Part shown: piece after piece, positions 35,345 to 44,617 of the stretch | Layout: each line of letters starts with the position of its first letter | How positions within the stretch are numbered: the first letter of the stretch is position 1 | Source of the DNA: Desulfurella acetivorans A63 | GTDB taxonomy: Bacteria; Campylobacterota_A; Desulfurellia; Desulfurellales; Desulfurellaceae | Direction of reading: 5' to 3' | Length of the DNA: 64,000 nt | Assembly: GCA_000517565.1 (NCBI GenBank) | Contig: CP007051.1 | Span: 1,602,001-1,666,000, forward strand | The notes under the pieces: generated by a model | The model's database searches: none | The model's input: the letters and a program-made list of their open reading frames with translations, nothing else | Told to the model about the DNA's origin: nothing | Position numbers and translations under genes: made by a program

Positions 35345-37887
35345 TTCAAATATTTGTTTTTTATATAATCAATAGCTTCTTGCTTGCTTGTGAATTCACC
35401 TTCAATTTGTTTTTCAAAGCAATCATTAAGAATTTTGCCAAAAATTGCTGAAGGTTTGAATCCTAAAGTAATTAAATCTTTACCTGACACGAGAGGTTTT
35501 ATAAATTGTAAATCCCTTATATAAGAAATTAGCGCTTCTTTTACATAATTACTTTTGGATATTGCAAAAGCAGCAATTTGTGCTTCAAGAGCCATAGGCT
35601 TTAAAAAAAAATAAATCTCGCTTTTTTTTCTTCTTTTTGATAAAAATACATTTATCTGTATCATCTGGCTGTATATTTTTTCTATTTTGCTATCAACAAT
35701 GCCTAAAATATTTGTTAAATTGAACTTTTTTCTAAAGCAAAACTTCAATATTGAAAAATAAATAGCTTCTATCCTGAATTCTATAGGGCAAAAAAAAGTG
35801 CACATTTTAACAAAATCTTTACCAGTATTAATTAAATTGAAACAATTTTCATCAATATAAAATTCTTTGTGAAGATATTTAAAAATTTTATAATCGTTGA
35901 TTTTCTTTAGAATTTCTACAACTTTTTCTTCTTTTAATACTAAACTAAACTCTAGAAATAACCTATTTTTAGAAACCGTATTCAAAACTCCAAGCTCTAA
36001 AGCATTTTTCATTAGTTTTTCTGTTTGTTGACCCAATAAAAAATTAAACTTTTCTGCAAATCGCAAAGCTCTAAGTACCCTTGTTGGATCCTCTATAAAA
36101 CTTAAATTATGTAAAATTCGTATCTTTTTATCTTTGATGTCTTTTACTCCACCAAAATAATCTATAAGCTCGCCAAAATTTTCATTCAAACTTATAGCAA
36201 GTGTATTGATTGTAAAGTCTCTTCTATATAAATCTAATTTTAGCGAACTTTCCTCGACATGTGGCAACCCAGATGATATTTCATCGTAATACTCTTGTCT
36301 AGCCGTTGCAAAATCAATTTTTTCACCGTTGATAATAACGCTTGCTGTTTTAAACTCATTGTGAGCAATTAGTTTTCCACCAACAATTGTTGAAAATTCT
36401 TTAGCAAATTCTATAGCATTACCTTCAATTACTATATCAATATCTTTAATGGGTATATCCATAATAAGATCTCTAACCATTCCACCTACTGCATAAGCTT
36501 TCATTTTTAACTTTAGAGCAACTTCTGATATAATTGTAAAGAAATTGTAAATTTTTTCGTCTAATTTATTTTTTAGCTTCAAATCAACCTTTAGTGTTTT
36601 GCGCATGAGTTTTTGTTCAGTTTGATTAATTAAATTTAAAATATTGGTCCTTGTCAAAACACCAACAACTTCATTGTTCCTAAGCACAGGTATTATGCGC
36701 TGCTTTTCTTCAATTATTATTGTTTTTATTTTTGCTAATGGTACATCTTCATTTACAGTATAAAAATCGGTTACCATAAACTTTTCTACAGGCTCATCTG
36801 CATAATTATGATAAATTGCCCTCTGAAGCGTTGGTCTTGAGATAATACCTGCTAAATTTCCTTTATCCAACACAACTAAAGAGTTTATACCATATTTTGC
36901 CATTATTTCGTTGCAGGAGGCAACAGTGTCTGTTTTTTCAACGCATTTAGCAGGTGTGCTCATAATATCTTTTGCTTTTGTTATATACAAAAAACTATCT
37001 CTTATAGCAAGTGTTGCTTCATCAAGCGTTTCAATAAGGGTAAGATCTTTTACTGTTGCACTTGCTGCCAAACTATGTCCACCACCATTGAATGTTTTTA
37101 AAATCCTTGCTACATCAACTTTCTCGTTTATAGAACGACCAATGATAAAAATTCGAGACTGCATCCTGAAAACACAAATAGCAGCATCTGCTTTTTTCAT
37201 ACTCAAAAATGTATTTACTAAGTTTGCTGCTTCTGACACATATTCGCTATACTGAGCAAAACTTAATACAATACTAATATTGTTATACTCAAATATACGA
37301 GCATTATGTATTAACTCATTTAATAGGTATACCTGCGATTCTTCTATTGTTTCTTCCAATACACTCGATACTACATCAAGCTTTGCCCCTTTTTCAAGCA
37401 AATATGCACATACTTCAAAATCATATACTGTTGTGGATGGGTATAGCAATTTTCCTGTGTCTTCATATATTCCAAGCATAAATAACGTTGCTTCTTCTGC
37501 GCTAAAATCTATATTGCGTTCTTTTAACTTCATGACAACCTGTGTTGTGTTTGCACCAGTTTTTTTGCAGTAAAACTCATGACAGTTTATATCGCCATCT
37601 GGATGGTGGTCAAAACATATAACTTTAACTTTATCAACTATCTTTGCAAATTCACCTATTCGTGACTTTTGACGCGTATCAACAACAATCAATGTATCAA
37701 TACTTTCAAGGTCCACCTTTTGAAAGTCCGCATAAGCGTATATTGTTGACTGGATAAGAAAATTTTTTTTTGAACGTTTTGGTAAATTTGGAAAAACAAT
37801 TGTAGCGTCTGGATAAAGCAGTTTAGCTGCTATTGCACTTGCTATTGCATCAAAATCAGGTTCAACGTGGCATGTAATTACCTTCAT
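35341..37887 (-). CDS. DHH phosphoesterase-CBS-CCA/poly(A) nucleotidyltransferase fusion
   Basis: 848 residues in three parts. An N-terminal DHH/DHHA1 domain (about 1-300) has VEPDFDAIASA, VDTR, FDHHPDGD and GGGHSLAASA. A CBS pair (about 305-430) follows. A tRNA nucleotidyltransferase/poly(A) polymerase domain (about 455-848) has VGGMVRD, KDIDIVIEG (metal aspartates) and RRDFTINTLA. This layout is known in Aquificae and some delta-type bacteria, where such enzymes add CCA or its terminal A to tRNA. The DHH part could be an exonuclease trimming the same RNAs. Whether it adds C, A or both cannot be judged here. Confidence 0.92.
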   Translation of the reverse strand: MKVITCHVEPDFDAIASAIAAKLLYPDATIVFPNLPKRSKKNFLIQSTIYAYADFQKVDLESIDTLIVVDTRQKSRIGEFAKIVDKVKVICFDHHPDGDINCHEFYCKKTGANTTQVVMKLKERNIDFSAEEATLFMLGIYEDTGKLLYPSTTVYDFEVCAYLLEKGAKLDVVSSVLEETIEESQVYLLNELIHNARIFEYNNISIVLSFAQYSEYVSEAANLVNTFLSMKKADAAICVFRMQSRIFIIGRSINEKVDVARILKTFNGGGHSLAASATVKDLTLIETLDEATLAIRDSFLYITKAKDIMSTPAKCVEKTDTVASCNEIMAKYGINSLVVLDKGNLAGIISRPTLQRAIYHNYADEPVEKFMVTDFYTVNEDVPLAKIKTIIIEEKQRIIPVLRNNEVVGVLTRTNILNLINQTEQKLMRKTLKVDLKLKNKLDEKIYNFFTIISEVALKLKMKAYAVGGMVRDLIMDIPIKDIDIVIEGNAIEFAKEFSTIVGGKLIAHNEFKTASVIINGEKIDFATARQEYYDEISSGLPHVEESSLKLDLYRRDFTINTLAISLNENFGELIDYFGGVKDIKDKKIRILHNLSFIEDPTRVLRALRFAEKFNFLLGQQTEKLMKNALELGVLNTVSKNRLFLEFSLVLKEEKVVEILKKINDYKIFKYLHKEFYIDENCFNLINTGKDFVKMCTFFCPIEFRIEAIYFSILKFCFRKKFNLTNILGIVDSKIEKIYSQMIQINVFLSKRRKKSEIYFFLKPMALEAQIAAFAISKSNYVKEALISYIRDLQFIKPLVSGKDLITLGFKPSAIFGKILNDCFEKQIEGEFTSKQEAIDYIKNKYLN

Positions 37888-37888
37888 T

Positions 37889-38731
37889 TTATTCTTTGTA
37901 ATAATCAGTTTCTTTAAAAGCTTTATTTAAAGCCTCATCACTAACAAAAGTATAGCGTTGAGTTGTATTTAAACTTGAATGACCAAGCAACTCTTGAATA
38001 ATTTTTATATTGGCTCCTCTTTCAAGCAAATGCGTAGCATATAAGTGTCTCAAGCTATGGGGGTGTAGGTCAAAGCCCTTAGCCCTCGATTCTTGTTTTA
38101 TTATTTTCCAGATTGCTGCTCTTGTAAATGGCCTGCCTTGCCTGCTTAGAAATAAATAATCCTTTGATTCGCTATTTAAATAATTGCTACGTGTATTTGC
38201 TATGTAATCTTTAATCTTTGAAAGAACATCCATTGACACAGGTAAAAGACGCATTTTAGAACCCTTTGTTACAACACGTATTAAACCTGCATCAAAGTAA
38301 ATATCGCTTATTTTTAAATTTATCAGTTCGCTAACCCTTAAACCTGTAGCATAAAAAAAAAGCAAAATCAAACCATTTCGTGTATCCGTAAAAAGAGTTT
38401 TTAAAAACTCATAATCAATTGGTTTTTCTATTTTAAAGTTTACTTTTACATTTTTTAGATAACTTAAATCAATTTCAAGCTGGTAATGCTTTCTTATAAA
38501 TGTTAAAAAAGCTCTAAGACTTGATAGTTTTCTATTTAAAGAAGCTGGCTTGTATAATTTTTTTAGATTATTTACATAATCAAACAAATTAATATTGTCA
38601 AGTTGTCTATCTTTAAAATATTCACAAAATGGTTTTAAATCGCTTTCGTATGACTCAACAGTTTTTACTGACAAACCTTTATTGGCACTTAAGAATATGC
38701 AAAAATCAGATAAAATCTGTTTAAGATCCAT
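37889..38731 (-). CDS. Tyrosine recombinase of the XerC/XerD family
   Basis: 280 residues with an N-terminal SAM-like core-binding domain (SANKGLSVKTVESYESDL) and a catalytic domain that keeps all active residues: Arg in ATGLRVSEL, Lys in VVTKGSKMR, HSLRHLYATHL, GHSSLNTTQRY with the nucleophilic Tyr. Likely the chromosome-dimer recombinase acting at dif. ATG 38731 gives the family's normal length and lies one base after the stop of a small upstream gene (TAA-T-ATG), implying coupling. Starts up to 20 codons further upstream are possible but would overlap that gene. No other Xer gene is visible. Confidence 0.88.
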   Translation of the reverse strand: MDLKQILSDFCIFLSANKGLSVKTVESYESDLKPFCEYFKDRQLDNINLFDYVNNLKKLYKPASLNRKLSSLRAFLTFIRKHYQLEIDLSYLKNVKVNFKIEKPIDYEFLKTLFTDTRNGLILLFFYATGLRVSELINLKISDIYFDAGLIRVVTKGSKMRLLPVSMDVLSKIKDYIANTRSNYLNSESKDYLFLSRQGRPFTRAAIWKIIKQESRAKGFDLHPHSLRHLYATHLLERGANIKIIQELLGHSSLNTTQRYTFVSDEALNKAFKETDYYKE

Positions 38732-38732
38732 A

Positions 38733-38879
38733 TTATCCAAATACATCAAAACCACTTGAAAAACATCCACCAAGTGACATTTGAAAATCACTTTTATCTT
38801 TAAGTTTCAATTTTAAAAAAAATTGTAAAATATAAGGCAAAACGAGCACAATAAGTATACCAACTAATAAAAGCTTCAC
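38733..38879 (-). CDS. 48-residue predicted membrane peptide
   Basis: A short gene in the gap before the recombinase. GTG 38879 is preceded by AAAAGAGG with five bases of spacing. The frame encodes a hydrophobic helix (about residues 3-22, LLLVGILIVLVLPYILQFF), a basic/charged turn (KLKLKDKSD), and a C-terminal SLGGCFSSGFDVFG. The TAA stop at 38733-38735 is one base from the recombinase start. The good ribosome site, membrane-helix pattern and tight junctions support a real gene. I recognise no family. Confidence 0.6.
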   Translation of the reverse strand: MKLLLVGILIVLVLPYILQFFLKLKLKDKSDFQMSLGGCFSSGFDVFG

Positions 38880-38890
38880 AAAAACCTCTT

Positions 38891-39541
38891 TTAAATTTTT
38901 ATCTTTAAAAAATTCTCTAATTCTTTTAAGTAATTTTCAAATAAAGGCAATAGTTTATCAAATGTAGGTCTTTTAGGCATAAAAAACAACTTCTTTGTGT
39001 TTTCAAGGTTTATCAAAAAATGCTTTTCCACGTCTTCAAAAACATTTTGCGATTGTTTTATGTTCAAAAGGTAAAGTATATACTTTGAAATCAAATAAAA
39101 ATTATATAAAGACCTGTATGCAATATCTTCTACAGTCTTTCTCTCAAGTGTAAGTTCTAAAAAACTCGAGCGAACTGCTAATATTTTACTTGCTATTTCT
39201 CTTTTTATTTGATTCCTTAATGCTTGTGATTCTATATCAATATTTTGGACAGGGTTTTTACCATACAAAACCTTGATATTTTCTTTCAATTCCAGGATTT
39301 CCATACAAAAATAGTCTTTGTTTTGTTCTAAAAAGTCAACTTCAAAAAGCAACGGAGAAATATAAAGTTTTTTAAATTTTTTTAAATGTTGCTTTAGTAA
39401 TTTTATGTCATCCACCAACACTCTATCAAGAACTACCAAAATGCCATTTTTTGAAATACTTGCACTTATTCCTAAGTTGTGAAGGCAAACAGACTGCAAC
39501 CTTTCTTTAAATAAATTTTTCAAACTCTCAACTATATCCAT
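38891..39541 (-). CDS. Conserved hypothetical protein, possibly nucleotidyltransferase-like
   Basis: 216 residues, mostly helical and without signal or membrane segments. The middle part (about 60-135: CMEILELKENIKVLYGK, then LRNQIKREIASKILAVRSSF) resembles, from memory, a family of uncharacterised proteins annotated as nucleotidyltransferase-like, in which an EFLD..E..LLYG segment precedes LR.Q.E.ELR.KLL.LR. I see no clear GS/DxD catalytic motif at the N-terminus, so activity is doubtful. It overlaps the tgt stop by 14 bases and is followed by the small membrane peptide gene. Confidence 0.75.
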   Translation of the reverse strand: MDIVESLKNLFKERLQSVCLHNLGISASISKNGILVVLDRVLVDDIKLLKQHLKKFKKLYISPLLFEVDFLEQNKDYFCMEILELKENIKVLYGKNPVQNIDIESQALRNQIKREIASKILAVRSSFLELTLERKTVEDIAYRSLYNFYLISKYILYLLNIKQSQNVFEDVEKHFLINLENTKKLFFMPKRPTFDKLLPLFENYLKELENFLKIKI

Positions 39542-40631
39542 ATTTCCTCTTGTCTAAAAAACTTTTGCTAAACTCAGCAAAACTATTATTTTTAATAGCT
39601 TGCCCTATGCGTTGCATCAAATTATAATAATAACTTAAATTGTGAATTGTTGCAAGCGTATAAAAGCTTAATTCCTTTGATTTATAAAGATGCCTCAAAA
39701 AAGCTCTTGAGTAGTTTTTGCACGTATAGCAATCGCAGTTTTCATCTATAGGGGATTCATCTTTTGCATAAGCAGCATTTTTTATGTTTATATTACCAAA
39801 ATCGGTAAATAAATAGCCATTTCTTGCATTTCTTGTGGGCATTACGCAATCAAACATATCTACACCAAAACCAACAAGCCTTACAATATCTTCTGGCCTA
39901 CCAACTCCCATGGCATACCTTGGTTTATCTTCTGGTAAATATTGCATAACAGAAGCCACAGTGTCATACATTTCTTGCGTAGACTCTCCAACACTTAAAC
40001 CACCAATAGCTATACCATCAAAATCCATACCTGCAATCTCAAGAGCGCTTTTTTTTCTTAAATCTTCAAATACACCACCTTGCACAATACCAAAAACAGC
40101 AGTATGTGGTGGCCTTTTTATTACAGAAGAGCGTTTTGCCCAATTTAGTGTTATGTTTAATGATTTTTCTACAAAGCTTTTATCAAGGCTGTATGCTGGA
40201 CACTCATCAAGAACCATAGCAATATCGCTTTTAAATCGAAACTGTATATCAAGCACTTTTTCTGGTGTAAACAAGTGATAAGACCCATCAATGTGCGATT
40301 TAAAAACAACACCTTCTTGGGTAACTTTTCTTAAATCCGACAAGCTAAAAACCTGAAAACCGCCGCTATCTGTTAAAATAGAACCCTTAAAATTTGTAAA
40401 TTTATGCAACCCTCCAAAAGCTTCAATTATTTCAACGCCTGGCCTTAAATACAAATGGTATGTATTGGACAACATTAGTTTATAACCAATATCAATAAGT
40501 GTATCTGGCAAAAGCGCCTTTACTATACCTTGCGTACCAACAGGCATAAACGCAGGCAACTCAATTTCATCTTTTAGCCACAACAAAGACAGTCTTGCAT
40601 TATCTGAAGTTTTCAAACACTTAAATTGCAT
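39528..40631 (-). CDS. tgt: tRNA-guanine (queuine) transglycosylase
   Basis: Exchanges G34 for preQ1 in tRNA. 367 residues, the usual length. Motifs are LSNTYHLYLRPG, the catalytic region ILTDSGGFQVFSL, GVGRPEDIVRLVGFGVDMFDC with the nucleophilic Asp, MPTRNARNGYLFT, and the zinc site CDCYTCKNYSRAFLRHL. A TTAGG ribosome site precedes ATG 40631. Confidence 0.96.
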   Translation of the reverse strand: MQFKCLKTSDNARLSLLWLKDEIELPAFMPVGTQGIVKALLPDTLIDIGYKLMLSNTYHLYLRPGVEIIEAFGGLHKFTNFKGSILTDSGGFQVFSLSDLRKVTQEGVVFKSHIDGSYHLFTPEKVLDIQFRFKSDIAMVLDECPAYSLDKSFVEKSLNITLNWAKRSSVIKRPPHTAVFGIVQGGVFEDLRKKSALEIAGMDFDGIAIGGLSVGESTQEMYDTVASVMQYLPEDKPRYAMGVGRPEDIVRLVGFGVDMFDCVMPTRNARNGYLFTDFGNINIKNAAYAKDESPIDENCDCYTCKNYSRAFLRHLYKSKELSFYTLATIHNLSYYYNLMQRIGQAIKNNSFAEFSKSFLDKRKYGYS

Positions 40632-40637
40632 AATTAC

Positions 40638-41381
40638 CTAATTATTTCTGATGTAGATTTTATCTAAATCGCTTGAACAAACAAACAATTTTTGGTTTGA
40701 ATAATATGCAAATGTTGGTTTTTCAAATTTAAATGATTTTACTAGCATTAAATCTTTATTTAAAATAAAAACTCTGTTTACTTGTTGAGATGTTACACTT
40801 AAATAACCATTATTAAAACTAATATAATCAATTGGTACACTAAAATCCTTGCTTGTCAAAACTTGTTTATTTATATTGTAGGATTTAATACTGTGTCCTA
40901 CAACTACAAAAATTTCATTGTCATTGGTTGCAATTGACGAAGCACCTTTAATATTAAATAAAAATTTTACTTTATAATTTTGTACTTTTAAAATATCCCC
41001 TGTATCAAGCAAAACCAAAATATCATTGCCAAAGTTTGCAATTTGTCTGATCTTTCCAGAAAACTTAACTACTTTTAAAAGCTTAGATGGCCTTTGGTAG
41101 AAAAATAAATTATCTTTTGTTGATACTACAATCATATTTTGATAGGTTAATATGCTTGATGGATCATTTAAATCCAAAAACTCCAATTCCAATATATGAC
41201 CGTATTTATCTAGCATGCTTATATAGCCATCTTTTTGGACAACATACAATATACCATTGCTGTATGAGAGACTCAAAGGTTTTTTTAAACCATACACACT
41301 ATAATCGTTTCCAAATTTAAAACTTGTTATAACAATAAATATTACAATTCCAGCAATACAGGCATACTCTTTTTTGGACAT
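40638..41381 (-). CDS. Membrane-anchored beta-propeller-like protein, unknown function
   Basis: 247 residues. An N-terminal hydrophobic segment (about 6-22) would anchor or export the protein. The rest is repeated short beta strands with YVVQKDGYISMLDKYGHIL-like units recurring roughly every 35-40 residues, which suggests a propeller of about five or six blades. No catalytic motif. The stop is six bases from tgt and the start overlaps the purE stop by one base. Function unknown. Confidence 0.72.
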   Translation of the reverse strand: MSKKEYACIAGIVIFIVITSFKFGNDYSVYGLKKPLSLSYSNGILYVVQKDGYISMLDKYGHILELEFLDLNDPSSILTYQNMIVVSTKDNLFFYQRPSKLLKVVKFSGKIRQIANFGNDILVLLDTGDILKVQNYKVKFLFNIKGASSIATNDNEIFVVVGHSIKSYNINKQVLTSKDFSVPIDYISFNNGYLSVTSQQVNRVFILNKDLMLVKSFKFEKPTFAYYSNQKLFVCSSDLDKIYIRNN

Positions 41382-41854
41382 TACAAATCTTCGTTAATTT
41401 TGCGTATATTTTCTTCTTCTTTTTTAATGTAATCAAGTAATTTTTGCTTTAAATCAGGGTCTTGTTGCGCAAACATCCTTGCTACAAATAATGCTGCGTT
41501 ATGTGCACCTTTTTTGCCAATACCCATAGATGCAACAGGTACACCTTTTGGCATTTGAGTAATAGAAAGCAGTGCATCAAGCCCAAACATCTCACTATCA
41601 ACCGGTACACCAATTACTGGCAAAATTGAATATGATGCAACAAAACCCGGCAATGCTGCAGAAAGCCCTGCTATTGCGATTATGCAATCAAATTCAGCAT
41701 TTACTTTTTGAACTATTTCTTTTACATACTCTGGACTTCTGTGGGCACTTGCAATGTAAACCTTATATTCGATACCAAACTCTTCCAATGTTTTTTTTGC
41801 TTCATAGATAATGTTTTCATCGCTTTTACTGCCGGATATAATTGCTACTTTCAT
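41381..41854 (-). CDS. purE: N5-carboxyaminoimidazole ribonucleotide mutase
   Basis: Purine synthesis step converting N5-CAIR to CAIR (class I PurE). 157 residues with AIISGSKSD, ASAHRSPE, IAIAGLSAALPG and GVPVDSE. The start is ATG 41854 with AGGAGG six bases upstream; an in-frame TTG six codons earlier would put the ribosome site inside the coding region. purD lies directly upstream in the same operon. Confidence 0.95.
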   Translation of the reverse strand: MKVAIISGSKSDENIIYEAKKTLEEFGIEYKVYIASAHRSPEYVKEIVQKVNAEFDCIIAIAGLSAALPGFVASYSILPVIGVPVDSEMFGLDALLSITQMPKGVPVASMGIGKKGAHNAALFVARMFAQQDPDLKQKLLDYIKKEEENIRKINEDL

Positions 41855-41868
41855 AATTTTCCTCCTTT

Positions 41869-43128
41869 TCAAAAGTACTTTAGTGCTTTTTTGCCAATAT
41901 CGCGTCTAAAATGCATTCCATCAAAGTGAATATTCTCAATTGCCTTATAAGCCTTTTCTATAGCTTTTTTAAAGTCTTTATCAAGTGCCACTACATTCAA
42001 CACTCTGCCACCGTTTGTATATATTTTTGAATCTTTTTTGTATGTTCCTGCATGAAACACAATTGCGTCAGTAACATTTTCCAGGCCATATATAGGCTTG
42101 TCTTTCTCGTAAGGCCCCGGATAGCCTTTGCTAGCTAAAACCACACTTACGCAGAATTTATCTTCGAACTCTATTTTATAATCACCTAAATTGCCATTTG
42201 CACATCTAAGCATAATATCTAACAAATCACTTTTTAATAAAGGCAAAACCACCTGAGTTTCTGGATCTCCAAACCTGCAATTGTATTCAAGCACATAAGG
42301 CTTGTTATCTACAACCATTAAACCTGCATACAAAACTCCCCTGTAATCAATCCCTTCACTTTTTAAAGCATCTAAGGTTTGCTCTATTAAAGAATCGCAC
42401 TTACTTTGTATAGCGTTTACTATTGGCGCTTTTGCATAAGCTCCCATACCGCCCGTATTTGGACCCAAATCATTATCAAAAACCCTTTTGTGGTCTTGCG
42501 AAGCAACCATTGGGACAAATTTTTTGCCATCACAAAAAACCATATAAGACAATTCTTCGCCGTCTAAGAACTCTTCTATAACAACTCTACTTCCTGCTTC
42601 GCCAAACTTTTTATTGGCAAAACAATCATTGAGGTGAGCAAGAGCTTCGTATTCATTATTGGCAATAGCTACACCTTTTCCTGCTGCCAAACCATCTGCT
42701 TTTATAACCAATGGATAAATTGCCTTTTTTATATACCTATACGCTTCATCAAAATTATCAAATGTTTCATAGGCCGCCGTTGGTATAGAGTATTTTTTGC
42801 ATAAATTTTTGCAAAATATTTTACTTGACTCAATTGCTGAAGCTATTTTTGTGGGGCCAAATGCTAGTATGCCAGCATAATTTAGATAATCTACAATACC
42901 TTTTGCCAAAGGCTCTTCTGGTCCAACAACAACAAATTCAATCGAATTTTTTTTACAAAACTTTGCTAAAGCTTCAAAATCAAGCACTGATATATCAACA
43001 TTTGTTGCCAATTGTGATGTACCAGCGTTTCCTTTTGCGCAGTAAATTTTCTCACAACGCTTGCTTTGTGAGAGTTTATAACAAATGGCATGTTCTCTTG
43101 CTCCATTACCAACAACAAGTACATTCAT
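41869..43128 (-). CDS. purD: Phosphoribosylamine-glycine ligase
   Basis: An ATP-grasp enzyme of de novo purine synthesis. 419 residues with NVLVVGNGAREHA, the VVGPEEPLAKGIVD loop, KADGLAAGKGV, and GPNTGGMGAYAKAP near residue 190. The start is ATG 43128 after GGGAG; an upstream GTG would overlap the lipoprotein gene further. It overlaps the lipoprotein gene by four bases, linking purine and Mla-type genes in one transcript. Confidence 0.95.
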   Translation of the reverse strand: MNVLVVGNGAREHAICYKLSQSKRCEKIYCAKGNAGTSQLATNVDISVLDFEALAKFCKKNSIEFVVVGPEEPLAKGIVDYLNYAGILAFGPTKIASAIESSKIFCKNLCKKYSIPTAAYETFDNFDEAYRYIKKAIYPLVIKADGLAAGKGVAIANNEYEALAHLNDCFANKKFGEAGSRVVIEEFLDGEELSYMVFCDGKKFVPMVASQDHKRVFDNDLGPNTGGMGAYAKAPIVNAIQSKCDSLIEQTLDALKSEGIDYRGVLYAGLMVVDNKPYVLEYNCRFGDPETQVVLPLLKSDLLDIMLRCANGNLGDYKIEFEDKFCVSVVLASKGYPGPYEKDKPIYGLENVTDAIVFHAGTYKKDSKIYTNGGRVLNVVALDKDFKKAIEKAYKAIENIHFDGMHFRRDIGKKALKYF

Positions 43129-43688
43129 TTTAACACTCCCAATAACCATTCATTTAGGTTTTCTAAAAATTCCTGTGTTGCTTTACCTGCTGCATCCAGC
43201 ATCGATTCATTTGTATTCTTTTTAAAATCCTTTTTATAATCAAACATTTTGCTTGCTAAAAGCTCATATTGAGAGTTATACAAAAAAGCCCTTGCTTTAA
43301 AGTAAAAAAAACTTTCTTTATTATTAAAATGTGGCTCATAATTAAAAAGTAGAATTTTAAGCCTGTATTTTGCATAAGGGTCTTGCTTGATATATCTTAT
43401 ATTTTCAAGTATAAAATCTTTTAGCATTGTTGGGGGAGAATTTATCCACTTAGAGTAAGCAAAATAATTATAAACACCATTTGACTCATACAAAATGTAG
43501 TTGTTTTTAAGTCTATTTGACTCTACGTTATCTAAGTTAACCGAATTTATCTTTATTTCATTTTTTTGGCTTACATTAGAAACCTCAGGCTGCAGGTAAT
43601 TATATCCGGTATTGTTTACGTTTTTAACCCTTACAGAACAAGAAGCTAAAAATAAGCCTAATAAAATAAAAAATACAATTTTTTTCAT
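43125..43688 (-). CDS. Outer-membrane lipoprotein of an Mla/Pqi-type lipid transporter
   Basis: 187 residues with a lipoprotein signal peptide and lipobox LASC (Cys17). Location directly after an MCE protein gene (4-base overlap) and its size match the ABC-type transport auxiliary lipoprotein (PqiC-like) family. It would sit in the outer membrane and receive phospholipid from the MlaD channel. The call rests mainly on context plus the lipobox; sequence motifs are weak. Confidence 0.72.
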   Translation of the reverse strand: MKKIVFFILLGLFLASCSVRVKNVNNTGYNYLQPEVSNVSQKNEIKINSVNLDNVESNRLKNNYILYESNGVYNYFAYSKWINSPPTMLKDFILENIRYIKQDPYAKYRLKILLFNYEPHFNNKESFFYFKARAFLYNSQYELLASKMFDYKKDFKKNTNESMLDAAGKATQEFLENLNEWLLGVLK

Positions 43689-44617
43689 TGATTACTCCTT
43701 TCAGTTGGCGATGGAGTTTTGGGTTTCCCATATATTATGTAAGTAGGATTTGATCTTAATTCATTAACAAGCTCATCAGTAGTTTTTACTGTTTTATTGA
43801 TGTTTTCTATCATGCGATTTAAATTATACATACTTTCATGTGTAAAATAATTTATTTGATTTTTATTTTCATTTATTAACTGACTCAAATCAGAACTTAT
43901 CTGGGTAAGATTTTTTGAACTTTCCTGCAATGTGGCTATGAGCTTATTTGTAGATTGAAAAGCACTATCTGCGCTTTCTCCTGCCTGTTTTATAGATTGT
44001 ATAGCTTCGTTTGCTTTATTTAATGTTGAATTTAAATTTTGCAAATCAATAGATAATTCTTTGCTTGCTTTGTTTGTGTTGTTTAGAATTGATGATATTT
44101 GCTGTCTGTTTTCTTTATTAAAAACTTCATTCATGTTTTTAATAAGGGTGTTTGCACTATCTAATACATTTGGTAAAGCTTGAGAAATTTTTTGCAACTC
44201 ACTCATCTGTGATTTTATAATTGGGTACTCGTTGTGGTCAACACTGGTTAAAAGAGGTGCGTTTTTTGTCCCACCCGTTAAATCAATAGAAGCAAGGCCC
44301 GTTAAACCCTGAGCTGAAACTGTGGCTACTGTATCAGTTTTTATTGGTATATTGCTTTTTACTTTTATAAAAATTCTTACAATTTCTGGGTTGTTTGGGT
44401 CTATATCTATTTTTTCAACATTACCAACATTTACACCTTTGTATTTTACAAGAGAATTACTGGATAAACCATTTACAGAATATTTTGTTAAAATAAGGTA
44501 AGTCTTGTAAGATTCATTTGTCCTGTAGCCAAACAACCAAAGAACTATAATTACTATTGCAAAACTCAATATAATTACAAAACTGCCAACAAGTATATAA
44601 TTAGGCTTTGTTTCCAT
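43685..44617 (-). CDS. mlaD: MCE-domain lipid transport protein (MlaD family)
   Basis: 310 residues: one N-terminal transmembrane helix (about 8-30), an MCE domain (about 38-120) with VKYKGVNVGNVEKIDID and GLTGLASIDLTGG, then a long coiled-coil tail (about 140-290) rich in N, S and Q. MCE rings form periplasmic channels for phospholipids. The tail is longer than in E. coli MlaD and resembles PqiB/Ttg2C-type extensions. It overlaps the ATPase gene by 17 bases. Confidence 0.92.
   Translation of the reverse strand: METKPNYILVGSFVIILSFAIVIIVLWLFGYRTNESYKTYLILTKYSVNGLSSNSLVKYKGVNVGNVEKIDIDPNNPEIVRIFIKVKSNIPIKTDTVATVSAQGLTGLASIDLTGGTKNAPLLTSVDHNEYPIIKSQMSELQKISQALPNVLDSANTLIKNMNEVFNKENRQQISSILNNTNKASKELSIDLQNLNSTLNKANEAIQSIKQAGESADSAFQSTNKLIATLQESSKNLTQISSDLSQLINENKNQINYFTHESMYNLNRMIENINKTVKTTDELVNELRSNPTYIIYGKPKTPSPTERSNQ

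Noticed and set aside
38780-38880. dif site next to the Xer gene
   Set aside because: I looked for a 28-bp imperfect palindrome near the recombinase gene and found none; the gap is filled by a small coding frame.
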